Of a stretch of 64,000 bases of DNA, positions 10,803 to 22,164 are shown in pieces (position 1 is the first letter of the stretch; every line of letters begins with the position of its first letter). The notes beneath the pieces were generated by a model that did not search any database, was not told where the DNA came from, and saw only the letters and a program-made list of their open reading frames with translations. The DNA is from Cheilinus undulatus (lineage: Eukaryota > Chordata > Actinopteri > Labriformes > Labridae): assembly GCF_018320785.1 (NCBI RefSeq), contig NC_054869.1, forward strand, positions 43,303,789-43,367,788. The letters are read 5' to 3'. Position numbers and translations under genes: made by a program.

Positions 10803-12893
10803 GTGTTGTCGCCATTTCCAAAAAAGTTGGTACACTGTGGGAAATGTAAATAAAAACAAAATGCAATGATTTCCAAATCTCATAAACTCATATTTTATTC
10901 ATGATAAAACACAAACAACATACCAGATGTTGAAATTGAGACATTTAACCAGTTCATGAAAAATATTAAATCATTTTGAATTTAATGGCAGCAACACATC
11001 TCAGTAAAGTAGGGACAAGGCCATGTTTACTACTGTGTAGCTTCACCTCTTCTTTTAACGACAGTCTGGGACGTGAGGAGCCCAGCTGCTGGAGTTTTGG
11101 GAGAGTAATGTTGTCTCATTCTTTTCTGATGAAGGATTCAATGCACTCAACAGCCCTGGAGCTTCTTTTCCGAATGATGAGGCCTCCACTGTTTTCTGCT
11201 GGTGAAGGGTTTGGACAGGAAGGCCACTTCATCACCTGGACTCTTCTACTGTGAAGCCATGCCGTCATTATGTGGTTTAGCATTATGTTGCAGAAATATG
11301 CAAGGCCTTCCCTGGAGGAGATGTCTGGATGGAAGCATGTATGGCTCTAAAACCTCTCCATACTTTCATCATTGTTAGTGCCTTAGGCACTAATGTAATC
11401 CCATCCCATCAGAGATGCAGGCTTTGGAACTGATAACTGTTTTAGTTTTTTAGTTTTAGTTTTATTTATTATTATTTTATCGTGCCATACTCCAAAAGAG
11501 GTGCCCAGCCCTCACGGGCTTACAACACACTGAAATACAAAACAAATAAGAGCAATCAAGCAAAGACGAGAGCAACGCATCACAGTACATATCAGACAGG
11601 AACAAATCAAGTGTTAACAAAATGTTGCTCATTAGCAATTAGACCTTACACTCCTTATTAGACAGCAGCTTTAGTCAAATATAAAGCGTCCTCTTACGCT
11701 GTTGAAAAGCATTCAGCACAAATTGTGCAAGTTGAAACACTGTGTGTAAACAAAAATGTGAGTCTTTCTTCACCAGACATAGAAAACAAATTAGGACACT
11801 CTGCAGGCATTTTACAGAAAAGCTGACATCTTAGATTGTGAGTGCATTTCATTTTCAACTTCACCCAAATCACACAACACACACGTTCGCTCCTCCTCAG
11901 GTGCAGCAAGAGACCTGCAGGGCAAGAGGAAGGATGCCACATCTGAGCTGAGCACAGACAGATCTCTAAGCCCTGGTTAGGTTTAGAGTAACATAAAGCT
12001 CTGGACTATAAACTCTTTTAACCAGATTATAAGTTCTTAATTTAGGTTTACATAAAACTTCCTCAGCCCAATTTTGTTTATACTTCTCAAACAAGCGGGA
12101 TGGTCACACTCCTCTTTAGTCCACAGGACATGGCATCGATGGTTTCAGAAAAAGAATTTCAAATTGTGATTCATCTGACCACAGAACAGTTTTCCATTCT
12201 GCCTCAGTCCATTTTAAATGAGCTTTGGCCCTGAGAACACAGCAGCATTTCTAGATGGTGTTCACATATGGCTTCCTCTTTGTATGATACAGCTTTAACT
12301 CGCTGTTTTGGACAGCAGAGTGAACTGTGCTGACAGACACTGATTTCTGGAAGTGTTCCTGAGCTCATGCAGTCATTTCTAGAACAGAGTCATGATTGTT
12401 TTTAATGCAGTGCCACCTGAAAGCTCAGAGATCAGGGACATCCAGTACTGACCTTCCGCCTTTTCCCTTGCTCACTGAGATTTCTCCACTGAACCTTTTG
12501 ATGACATTATAAACTGCAGATGTTGGGATAAGTCTTTGCAACTTTATGTTGAGGAATATTTTTCTGAAATTGTTCCACAAATTTTAGATGTTATTTTTTA
12601 ACCATCTTTACTTCAGAGAGAGACCCTGCCTCTCTAAAATGCTCCTTTTATACCCAGTTATGTTACTGACCTGTTGCCCGTCTACCTAACTAGTTGCAAA
12701 ATGCTCCTCTACCTGTTTTTCATTCCTACTCCTTATTTTTGTTGACCCATGCCTACCTTTTTGAGATGTGTTTCTGCCATCAAATGCAAAATGAGCTTTT
12801 ATTTTTCATGAACTGGGATTTGAAAATCATTGCCTTCTGTTTGTATTAACATTTTAAACAGCACCCCATTTTTTTTAGATTTGGGGTTGTATA
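10803..12893 (-). pseudogene. Tc1/mariner-like transposon relic, copy A, transposase on minus strand
   Basis: The left end 'ttccaaaaaagttggtacac' and the right end, reverse-complemented, 'tacaaccccaaatctaaaaa' belong to the CAACCCCAATTCC-ended family also seen at 41700-43605 and 59407-59810. On the minus strand around 12160-12290 a translation with breaks gives KWTEAEWKTVLWSDESQFEI, the Tc1-type block containing the first catalytic Asp (WSDES), preceded by KLYHTKRKPYVN. The ORF is destroyed by stops and frameshifts. A foreign segment of about 660 bp (11430-12093) separates two parts of the transposase, so this copy was dead or died at that insertion. My subfamily guess is an ISRm11/IS630-like Tc1 relative. 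Confidence 0.75.
11430..12093 (-). mobile_element. Insertion inside Tc1-like copy A, probable non-LTR retrotransposon 3' end
   Basis: This block has no counterpart in the sibling element at 41700-43605 at the same point, so it is an insertion. One end is a run of 'tttagttttatttattatta'. Read on the minus strand, the next part is 'taagcccgtgagggctgggc' followed by 'acgataaaataataataaat', a layout of unique 3' sequence plus short-repeat tail expected of a LINE or SINE. No coding remnant was recognised, so the family is uncertain. Confidence 0.45.
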
Positions 12894-12899
12894 CTGAAA

Positions 12900-13700
12900 G
12901 TCTTGCTGGATTTGATTTTTATTTTTCTGAAAATGTATCCAGCAGTAACATGTGGCATACGGCTTATGCCATGTTAAACTCTAGGGGTCTTCTCTTGTTT
13001 TAGGGTCGCTTAGTCAGAGGTGGAAAAGAACACAAGTCTATCACACTGATGTAGAAGTGCAGTTACTTTGGTTAAAATTGATATAAGAAGAAGAAGTACA
13101 AGACTGATCTATAAATCTTGGTTGAAGTATTGAGTACCTTTTTTCGATACCTAAGGGGGCTGTGCAGTAAAATCTGATCTTTCCTTAATGAGCTATAACA
13201 AGAGAAAATGAATCTCCAATGAGCTTTTTAGGCAAAGGTTCACTTTCATAATAAAGTGAAATGTTACAGCTGTTTTTCAGTAAAATGTTAAATCATCCTA
13301 TCATTTCTGCTCCTGGCCATTATGTGTATTTACTGGTCAGTTTCATGTCATTGACAGAGTGCTTGGACATCTCGGTTTTGACTGTTAGTGTTAAGTTTTA
13401 ACTCAGTAATAGAAGCTTTGTAAAAATATAGTGAAGTGCAATACTGCCCTGAAAAAAATAAACGTAAATGAAATTAAATACTGTTTTTAAACACACACAC
13501 ATAAAAATGACTCATTGACAGTAATCTGAATAAATGTTTACACCTCTGAGTTTAGTCCCGTCTTCACTAAACTCAGAGAGACTTTTGTATAATGGAATTT
13601 TAAAGAATATTAAAGAAATAATTTCATATTGTTTTTCTGGATTTTTCCATATCAGCACTGGTATTTCAGATACAATGATCATGCTGGAAGTATCTGGCAT
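12900..13700. other. Non-coding DNA with a MITE end fragment
   Basis: At 13014-13150 the sequence 'cagaggtggaaaagaacaca' followed by 'gaagtgcagttacttt' resembles the left end of a common teleost hAT-like MITE (cagaggtggaaaagtac). No matching right end was found. A short CA run lies at 13490-13500. The remainder has no recognisable content. Confidence 0.4.
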
Positions 13701-15717
13701 GTTAGTTCTGATACATTTGAATTAAATGAGTAAATTTAGGTTTCCTTTACAGAAACAAAGACGTTTGCAAGGCAAACACGTAAATACAAAATGTTCCAAG
13801 GGGGAGTAGTGGTGATCAAAGGGGCAAGAAAATTGAACTGAAGTGTTTATGAAGTATAAGGTTTATGTTTGAAATGGCTGACTTGTGTTTTGAACATAAT
13901 AGGGGGCCAAGAGTGAACAAAATAGAATCAAAATAGAATTAGATTATCCAGAGAAGTCTCTGGGGAGAACTCCTGCCCCATCAGCAAGGTCCAAGCCCAT
14001 CAAAAGCTCCAGAATGTCAGAGCTAATGATTGCCAGGTAGATCCTGATAGACATACTGAAACAATGAACTACACTGAACTGCCTCAAATGCCATGAATAA
14101 ACCACAATGTCTGAGTAGTGCCAGAAGAGCAGACATGTCACCACTAGTGAGCATCTATTCTTATTTTGCTTCATTTTACCCGTCCTACAGTGAAAAAAGT
14201 GAAACATCAGTGTCATTCATTTAAATTGTGTTTTTAAGTTCCCCTGACTGAGAACCATAGTTTCTGCTTGAAATATATTTAGTTTATTTTGTCTGAAAGC
14301 AAATGATGCTCCCCACTGAGACAAGTTAAAACTTCAGTTTGACTTCAATGTTTTTTTCACCACTGGTCTCCATGTCACGTGGCTCTGTAACATCACACCA
14401 AATCGCTCTCTGTCCAGTTTCACTGTCTGCAGTCACATCACTTCAGCACGCCATGAAGGAAGAAACCTGCGTGAGCTTCAATAATCTTTTCTAATACCAA
14501 GGTAAGCATTCAAAACCTTTATTTAACCCAGGTTAACAAGTTACAACTCAAGTTACCTTCTTACAATTTGATAAGTTGAGTTGAAAGAATTTGATTCATT
14601 TGCTTGTTTCCAATTGGAGTCAGTTTTTTGAAGTTGTTCCAAAATTTTCAAGTAAGAGTGTAAAATTACACGTTTGTAGTGTGTATAGTGTATATTTTAA
14701 AAAATGTTTTCTCTCTGACCTTAAAGTAAAAATATTATTTGTTACAAATTAGCGTTTTTGTTTTGTTTTGTTTTTTTAAGTTGATCTTATGTAACATTTT
14801 TTTTAGTGTAGAGAAATGTTGGAATATGACGATGTGCTGAGTTTGAATAGTGACATAAATTATAAAAGTAACCATTCATTTATGTGCAGTCTTATGAGAT
14901 TTACTGCTTTGAATACTTCAGTTAAACTTTCAGAATACAAAAACTTTGTCACAAATCGGACACAACAACCAAACCTGAAATAAATGAGTGATTTCTTCAC
15001 AGTTATGTGACTAGTTTTAAGCTGCAAAGAAACATTTTGAATATGAACTTACTTCATTTAAGTTGATACTGAAACTAATGTGGAAGGCCCTGTTTGAATG
15101 CATGTAAGGGTTCATGGTTACAGCCAGAGACGGTCTATCTTTTGAAGAAGTGAGAGACCTGTTAATGTCATCCAGACTGCAGGTGCTACTGTGTGCTGTG
15201 ATTTTTGGGTGTCCACAGCCAGGGCTGGCTTTAGTTATTGTCACGTGTAAACACTTCAGCTGGTGACGGTACGTTCAAGAAAATGGCAGGGAGTAAGAAA
15301 CATTAGCTTAAATGAAAAATATGAACTGTAATAAGTTTGATTCAAACATAATCTTTAAGTGCAGGAAAGTTTCCACAGTGTACATTACCTTAAAAAATGA
15401 GGTTAATCCAACATAAATGCACTAGCAAAATTGAGTTGATATGACTTTACAGCTAAATACCTGCTACTTAATAAATACTAGGTTTTTGTGAGTACTAGAA
15501 ATAATGCAGGTAAACAGTTGTTTCTAATATTTTCGGCTCCATTAACATATCAGGGATTACAGTTTGCATCATCAGAAGACATGTAAACACAGTTTCCTCT
15601 GACTTTAATGTGAGAATGCCCAAGGGCATGCTGGGGAAAGTCTGACGACAAGCATTGATCTAGTACAGTTTACTTAAAACTAAAAGTGTGTTCTGTTAAA
15701 CACACAGTAGGTAAAAA
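13700..15717. other. Non-coding intergenic DNA, no gene seen
   Basis: AT-rich. The ORFs are short and lack conserved composition. A stretch around 14500-14760 has degenerate 'aagttgagttgaaag'-type sequence and may be a decayed MITE, but I could not find both ends. Confidence 0.35.
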
Positions 15718-16250
15718 CACGGTTATTATAGTTAACTAAAACTAACCAAATAACTAAATCTAATATCCAAAAATCATTTTGGTTAACTGAAACTAAATAA
15801 AAACTAAGATTTACCAGAAAAAAAGAACACTAACTAAAACTGTATAGTGCGCTTACAAAACTAAGATATAATTAAAAACAGAGAAAAAATATCCTTAGTT
15901 TTAGTCTTTGACACAACCAAACTGGAAGACACCTACACCTTCGATGGCCTAAACTGATTGGTGAACACTTCACATGTCTGGAGTTGTATTCAAACATCTT
16001 CTCTAAATAAATGAGTAAAATAAGTGAAGAGTAAGCTGTTTGAATATGTTTTTGAAAATGTATGGTGTTCACTCAGCCCTGGCATGTGTCCGAGAAAAAA
16101 ACAACACTAAAAATAATTTTAAAAAAGATTAAAACAAAGCATTTTTGCAAAACAAAAACTAAACTAACAAACCAGAAGAAAAAACTAATTAAACTAAGCT
16201 GAAATTGAACACAGAAAATGAAAACAAAATAAAAACTAGAAAAGAACTCG
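15718..16250. mobile_element. MITE related to 57105-57674
   Basis: It begins 'acggttattatagttaacta' followed by many 'aactaaaactaa' runs, with a unique centre and a right arm of similar runs ('aaaactaaactaacaaacc'). The element at 57105-57674 ends with the reverse complement of this start ('ttaactgttataataacctt'). It is non-autonomous with long, low-complexity arms. Its right end abuts the repeat that starts at about 16247. Confidence 0.55.
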
Positions 16251-16545
16251 GAGAGCCCAGACCTCCGCTATTAGCCCTATCCTCCAATAGTACATAATCC
16301 TTTATAAAATTCCTGGATCCAGTCGGTGATCTGGATCAGTCCCAAAATCTAATCAGTTCCTCCTTATGCCATTTTTGACATTTTCTGAAAATTTAATGAA
16401 AATCCGTCCATAACTTTTTGAGTTATGTTGCTAACAAACAAACTAACTAACAAACCAACAAACCCTGTCGATCAAAAAAGTAAATGAATAAATAAAAAAT
16501 CCCAAACGATTATAACCTCGGTAAAACTGCCACCAGGGGGCTCCA
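16247..16545 (+). repeat. Interspersed repeat R1, copy 1
   Basis: Contains 'cagacctccgctattagccc', 'ttcctggatccagtcggtga', 'aatccgtccataactttttg' and 'gagttatgttgctaacaaac' with an (AAAC)n-like tail, then 'ataacctcggt'. Two further copies lie at 19828-19960 and 20258-20486 in the same orientation. The terminal layout suggests the 3' end of a non-LTR retrotransposon or a SINE, but no coding part is present. Confidence 0.65.
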
Positions 16546-17032
16546 AATCAAAACACTAACACTACATGATGAATCAGACCAGCGCTGCCCAGTTCTGCTA
16601 TGTACTTCCAGTTTTGAATTGAGGTCTCTTTCCTATAAAACACAGCACCTCATCAGGCGTATTTATTTAACAGAAAACCAGTGTTCTGTTTTATAAGCTT
16701 CTCATAATGAGGGAGAAATGCACTGATTCAAGCACTTCCTGGATCCTGTGGAAGCGACCTGGGGGTGCACATTTGTGCTGAAAGTGAAGCTAGAGCCCAC
16801 ATCCCAAGTTGCTTCCGCAGGGACCAGGAAGTGCTTTTATCGTTGCGTTTCTCCCTTATCGTGAGGAATTTCTGAATGAAAACAGAAATTAAAAGGCACT
16901 GTGTTTATTTAAGGGAGGCCTTGATTCAAAACTAGAAGTAAACAGCAGAGCTGGGGGAAGTTGGTTCACATAGTGTTATTGTTTTGGTTGAGTGCCCTCT
17001 GGTGGCAAAATTTTACCTTTTACATTACATTT

Positions 17033-17212
17033 TTAGTTATTTAAGATTTATTTTTGGGCTCTTATGCCTTTAATGACCGTAGATAGAATTGGAAACAGGA
17101 CGAGAGAGTTGGGGAGAGACATGCGGGAAAGTGCCACAGGCCAGATTCGAACCCAGGCCAACCGCGTACATCGGGCACACCTTAAACCACTAGACTACCT
17201 GCATCCCAACAT
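17033..17212 (-). mobile_element. tRNA-derived SINE with intact A and B boxes
   Basis: Read on the minus strand it starts with a tRNA-like head: A-box region TAGTCTAGTGGTTTAAGG and B-box GGTTCGAATCT, about 40 bp apart. The body 'ggcctgtggcactttcccgc' and the tail 'aaggcataagagcccaaaaa' followed by 'taaatctt' come next. It is the best preserved member of the SINE family whose partial copies lie at 4385-4535 and 54566-54652. It is not a tRNA gene: the acceptor stem and the 3' half do not fold as one. Confidence 0.8.
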
Positions 17213-17214
17213 TT

Positions 17215-18240
17215 TTAGCATTAAGTAAACTCCTCAAATCACTCTGCATGTTGTCAGCGTTTTGAATTTGCATTCGTGTGAGACCTCTCGGCCACCGTAG
17301 ATAACCGCTCATGGTGCAAGGCAAAAAAATAGACCTCAAGTGTTAAAATTCTCCATGCATGAGACACGGTGTGTTTCTGAGATGCAGCCCTAACACTGAC
17401 TGCCAGTCTGACACAGAGGTTACTGCACAGCAATGGCGAGGAGCGCTGAGGAACTGTGACATCACACTATCAGTGTGGACCAAAACATGGCGGCCTCCTG
17501 GTGAGTTTATAAACTCAAATTACTCAAAATGCAGATATCTAGTGAGCTTTTTCTGTTTAACATACATATGAGAGATACAAATATCTGTCCAACAAGATGA
17601 ACTCATCTGATCATGCAGGGTTCCTTTTAAGAATTTCTCAGTCTTTGAAAACTATAGGAAATATTTAAGATTCTGTAAGACTTCAATTTCAAAATTTGCA
17701 TAACATGAGAGTGGTCACATTATAATTTAGTGCAGGAGTTCTACATATTGTAGCTTTAGCTCAGAAAAATAGAGCTGAAATAGCTTTTTTGAATTCCAAA
17801 GTTAACACAAGCAGTTAGTGTGATGTTAGAGTGCTTTTAATTTTGTAAAACTCATCATTTTATAATGATTTGAAATGAATGTGATCCTGGAAGTGTTAAA
17901 TGAGTAGTAAATAAACAGTACAGATTAGAATATAAATACTATCTCTTTGTTAAACTTGCTCGAGTGCACTTTCAGACTTTGCAAACAATAAATCATGTCT
18001 TCCTTTGCGCACCATCACCAGTGTGCTCTGCACATGCTCCGCACACACACAAAGAGAGCGAAGGAGAGAGGCACTGTTGTTGATTAATTGCTGAGAGGGG
18101 AGTCCGGCGGCTGTCTGTCTGTTCAAACACTCTCCGGTGAATCCTACAAGGATGTAAACAAACTTCCTCCCCTGCTCTGAATCCTGCTCAGCAGAGAACA
18201 ACAAAAGCTGCTCCCTTCTCTTCCCTTCCTCCATATTTTT
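17215..18240. other. Non-coding intergenic DNA, no gene seen
   Basis: Mixed-composition DNA leading into the candidate enhancer block. No transposon ends were recognised. The short ORFs are not protein-like. Confidence 0.35.
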
Positions 18241-19480
18241 TTTTCACTTCTGCAGCCAGGTGTCATGACTGGGTCCTTGACGGCTCCTGTCTTCCCCGGT
18301 GCCCCCAGTGGGCCCCCGAATACATTACAATAATTAAGCCTTCCGTGATTTAGCCTCCTAGGAGAGAAGTCCAACAATGTAATTAAGGGCAAGCTCGCTG
18401 TATTCGCTATGAATATTCAAAACTGTGTCAATTAATTAGCCGCTGGATCTCTCCCGTTATGTCTCAGCCCTTCAAGCTGCACTCAAAAGGTCAGCTGTGT
18501 CGACGGAGAGCATATTTTAAAGACATCATAGAATTACAAGGAAATCACTTTTTATTGCCTCTCCTCTTGACAAAAAGCGAACATTACGTGTGCGTAAAGG
18601 CGGCCGTTTCTGTGTTTTTTATTGTTTTTTTCCCCGCGTCTGAAAAATGAGTTTGGAAACTCCGAGGCCCTCCGAGGCCAACGCGGGTAAAAAGCATCCT
18701 CTTTAAACGCCCGGGAAAGATCAATATTAAATCTGTTTTCACAAAGGGGGCCGTTAAATAGACACCGTGGCTGATCTGCATAACAAAATTAATTAGGTAG
18801 TCTACGGCAGCGCCAAACTCCTGGACAAATAACTAGTTGTAAAGCACACCTTCTGGGCATACGGAACATATGCTGGAATTATCCTTAATTGACTAATTAC
18901 ATAAATTACTCATTAAGTTTACAGCACATCAATTATAAAAGATGTATCAATTAATTTTGCATAAATTACAAGCGGCACGCTGCAGAAGAGGGCGGAGGAG
19001 GGAATGAGGGTGGCCAGGAGGGGGTCTAGTCTAAGGTGTGTATGTGTGAGGGACGGTCGTCTGTTTGTTTCCTGTCTCTAATAATTATTTGTTCAGCTTA
19101 AGGGCAGAGATATTCTTTCTCTGTCTCCCTCTCGCAAAGGGAAAGTGTGGGGGTAATGGCAATTATACTAATAATAATAATCTTAAAGACCTCTCTCCAA
19201 GTCATCAGGGGTGCAGCGTCGCAGAGAGAGCCATTAAAATCAATTAGCGAGGCCTATTGTCTTCAATGGAAAATTAAACCGGTGTAGGCCTGTTGTTCAG
19301 ACGCTGGAAGCCTTCACTTGTGTAATGGGGAATTATTCAGAGGGAAAACACGACAGATCTTTCCATTTCTCCATAAAAGAGCGAGCAGGCAGAGCGTTAA
19401 TGGATCAGAGCTGCGGTGCCTCTGCCTGTTGCCTCCAAGTGTTCTCTGAGATAGCTCAGGTGCAACTTTATCATCATTAT
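18240..19480. promoter_or_regulatory. Candidate enhancer cluster rich in TAATTA homeodomain sites
   Basis: About 1.2 kb of complex, repeat-free sequence packed with homeobox cores: AATAATTAAG near 18330, TGTAATTAAGG near 18377, TCAATTAATTAGC near 18427, AAATTAATTAGG near 18787, TTGACTAATTAC near 18890, TCAATTAATTTTGC near 18950 and ATCAATTAGC near 19238. It lies about 8-9 kb upstream of foxb2 and 14-15 kb upstream of prune2, in the shared divergent intergenic region. Such dense, non-coding, TE-free blocks next to forkhead genes are usually deeply conserved enhancers of the transcription-factor gene. Conservation itself is not shown here. Confidence 0.5.
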
Positions 19481-19827
19481 TCATCCCTGCGTTAGACTTC
19501 AGAAAACGTAGGGAGCTCTGATTTCCTCACAGACTTGTAGACTTTGAATTTTCACAGAAAAATCCAGAGTATAAGAGAAAATGTGTTAACAGCTGAAGTG
19601 ATTTGTAAATGCATTTATGGCCTTAACCTGGACACCTCCAGAAAGCACACAAGTACCATGATTGTAGAAAGGATGTTGGGTGTCTTACCATTTTATTGAT
19701 TTTATAAACCAATCATAGTCAAGATAAAATAGCTTTTTTGACAAAAAAAATTTAAAAACAGCTTAATGTCAAAGTAAAAACAGATTTCAACAAAGTAAAG
19801 TCAATTAAACAACTTGAAAAGCACTCA

Positions 19828-19960
19828 CAGAGCGCAGACCTCCGCCGTCAGCCCTATCTCCCAATAGTGAAGAATCCTTTAAAAACATTCCTGGATTCAG
19901 ACGGTGATCCAGATCACTACCAAAATCTAATTCACTGATTACTCCCTCCCTGGTGGGGTG
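19828..19960 (+). repeat. Interspersed repeat R1, copy 2 (truncated)
   Basis: Starts 'gagcgcagacctccgccgtc' and continues 'ttcctggattcagacggtga', as in the copies at 16247 and 20258. It breaks off before the tail: from about 19950 the sequence becomes a CpG-bearing unique segment with 'ggtctcaccggacgactgaa'. Confidence 0.6.
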
Positions 19961-20257
19961 GAGACACGGTAAGGCAAAGCATTGGCTGCACTACGAGTGG
20001 ACTGTCATGGCGGATCCATGGTCTCACCGGACGACTGAAAGTCATGGCAGAGGGTGAATATTCCTCTATTCCTCCCAGCATTGTGAGTATTCTCACTACA
20101 GTTCGCTGTCTTTCTTTCTGTTAGGCTCTAACTCGTCTCCTCGACCGGGCGTGCGTCTTTCAAACTCTATAAACTCCAAAACTTTGAATAGAAGCACACC
20201 AAAAAATGCTGCTGGGATTGAAGTTACTCATGTCCACCATCTCCTGGTGTAAAGTGG

Positions 20258-20486
20258 TAACAGCGCAGACCTCTGCCATTAGCCCTATCTCCCAATAGTA
20301 CAGAATCCTTTAAAAAATTCCTGGATCCAGATGGTGATCCGTATCACTCCCAAAATCTAATCAGTTCTTCCTTGTGCCATTTCTGACATTTCCTGAAAAT
20401 TTCATCAAAATTCGTCCACAACTTTTTGAGTTATGTTACTAACAAACAAACAAACCCAATCACATAACCTCATTGGTGGAGGTAAA
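20258..20486 (+). repeat. Interspersed repeat R1, copy 3 (with tail)
   Basis: Starts 'cagcgcagacctctgccatt' and runs through 'aaattcgtccacaacttttt' to an (ACAAAC)n-like tail and 'cattggtggaggtaaa'. It is in the same orientation as the copy 430 bp upstream. The pair may be one longer element with a duplicated module or two independent insertions. Confidence 0.6.
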
Positions 20487-20996
20487 AACGTGTAAAGTAA
20501 AAAAAGTGACTGGCCTAATTCAACACAGGTCCATCCAATGGTGCTAATAGTCCCACAGTTAGTGAAATAGCAATCACCTGAGTGCAGCAAATGTGTCTCA
20601 AGAGACTGTAGTATAAAGACATCTGTGTCTGGAAGGTTCAGTCATTAGTAAATCAGTATTCCTGGCTACCATTACACCATAAAGACAAAATACCCCCCCC
20701 CCCCCAAGTAACTCAGAGAAAAGGTTATTGGAATGTTTAAGTCAGAGGGTGGATAAAAAAAATGTCCAAGTTACTGAAAATCCCCTGGAGTTCAGTTAAA
20801 TCAATTTTATAGTAGCTAGGGAGTTGGAATGAAACAGTCTGAAGCCTTCTGGCAAACATCAACAACAACAAACACAAAACAAACAAACAAAAAAACTTGT
20901 TATTCACCTCCATCACACCCCTTAGGAAACTTCTCAGCTTCAATGTTATCAAACTGGATACATTTTTAAAAAACATCACTCACAATGAAAATCAAA

Positions 20997-22060
20997 CCAT
21001 TTTAAATAGGCTCAAACATCTTCATTTCTTATTTAAAGTGCAAGTGAACCCCCAGCTCAGAGCTAACTCTGCACACTTCAAGATTTCAAAAAATACACAA
21101 AGTTTTTTTTGTTGTTGTTGTTTTTTTTAAGGACAGATTTTCCGGATAAAGAGGAAGTGACTCTAGCTGGGTTTCCATTACACTTGGAAATGCGCAAAAT
21201 TGAAATAGCGCAGTAAAAAACTGGTGATGGAGACACCTGAATTTCGAAAAAAAAAAAAAAACCTAAAATATCACTAAAAAGTTTTACGCTTTCATGAGGA
21301 GGTTTTTCAGGTGTTTTGATATAGAAATAAATCACAAAAGTGCAATGGAAACACTTTTTCCGCATTTGCAAGTTACGGGACATGACGTACGGTGTCACGT
21401 GATCAGTCACTCCGTGGGAACATGGCGCGGTACGCATAGAAGAAGAGACGAGACTTTTCTTAACATCATACTTCTACCCTTACGCGTGGCTTTTGCCATA
21501 CATACAGACTTTACCTCTGAACTACCATCCGTTGCCTTCGTCTTTTGTTCAAAATTATCAAGGCAACCGCCATAGATGTAACAAAAACCATACCAACACG
21601 CAACAGGTTTTGAGCGTCAAGCTTCCCTGCAGCGGATTCATGCGAGACGAGATTTTACGAGGATTGCAAGGCCTATGCCCTAAACTCCCTTCAATGGAAA
21701 CGCAAAAGCACAATTGTACTTAATCGAAATTTAAGGAATATCGCTTTTATTTTGTGAAAAACTGTAATGGAAACCCAGCTAGTGACTCCCCTTGCCAGTA
21801 AATGACACAGAGTCCCACAGCACTGCTGCCTCAGAGCGATCTTTAGAGGTGGAGGATGTTCCCCCTCCAGAGTCCCCTAAAGCAGGCTTTGGAGTGGTGG
21901 CGGACTGTGGTGGTCCTGAGCACTACCTGTTTGGGTCGTTTGCTCCAGCACCGGCGTTACTAAAGCCAGAGCTCTCAGAGCCAAAGCAGTGCAGGTTCAG
22001 GCAGGAGAGGATGGGAGTTGTCTCTGAATGGTAAAGTCAGTTAGAGGCGGTAACATTCTA
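20997..22060 (+). repeat. Interspersed repeat interrupted by the 21164-21781 MITE
   Basis: 'aagtgaacccccagctcaga' before and 'cagagccaaagcagtgcagg' after the MITE look like the two sides of one host repeat. Removing the MITE and one copy of its target duplication joins 'gaggaagtgactc' directly to 'cccttgccag'. The open frame at 21792-22034 (80 codons) lies in this repeat and has no recognisable domain. Confidence 0.45.
21164..21781. mobile_element. Complete MITE with 19-bp perfect TIRs and 7-bp target duplication
   Basis: It begins TAGCTGGGTTTCCATTACA and ends with the exact reverse complement TGTAATGGAAACCCAGCTA. The flanks are identical: GTGACTC at 21157-21163 and again at 21782-21788. The body is 618 bp, has no transposase and is richer in CpG than its surroundings (for example 'ttacgggacatgacgtacgg'), which suggests recent insertion with little methylation decay. 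The superfamily is not certain; a 7-bp duplication does not match the common 8-bp hAT rule unless the ends are redefined. Confidence 0.85.
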
Positions 22061-22164
22061 CCTTTTATATAGAGTTTATGATGTAGAAACATTACCTATG
22101 GTAGGTTTCTACCCCACTTGAGCCACGTCTTTTCAGAAAAGATTTTTCAAAGCAGATGTCCGTT

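Larger units (their letters stand above)
19690..20835 (+). mobile_element. Tc1-like element, 5' part only, interrupted by R1 repeats
   Basis: The left arm 19690-19820 ('ttgattttataaaccaatca', then 'aaaaacagatttcaacaaag') matches the terminal arm of the Tc1-like element at 38700-40135. The stretch 20490-20835 ('caaatgtgtctcaagagact', 'aaagacatctgtgtctggaa', 'cctggctaccattacaccat') matches the start of the same family's transposase region in opposite orientation (39760-39990 there). Between the two lie R1 copies and about 300 bp of other DNA, so the insertion split an already placed Tc1 end. Nothing of the transposase core follows. Confidence 0.65.

Noticed and set aside
21792..22034. 80-codon ORF rich in Pro, Glu and Ser
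   Set aside because: It starts just after a MITE and lies in a dispersed repeat. It has no splice sites or domain, and its frame continues upstream only into transposon sequence.
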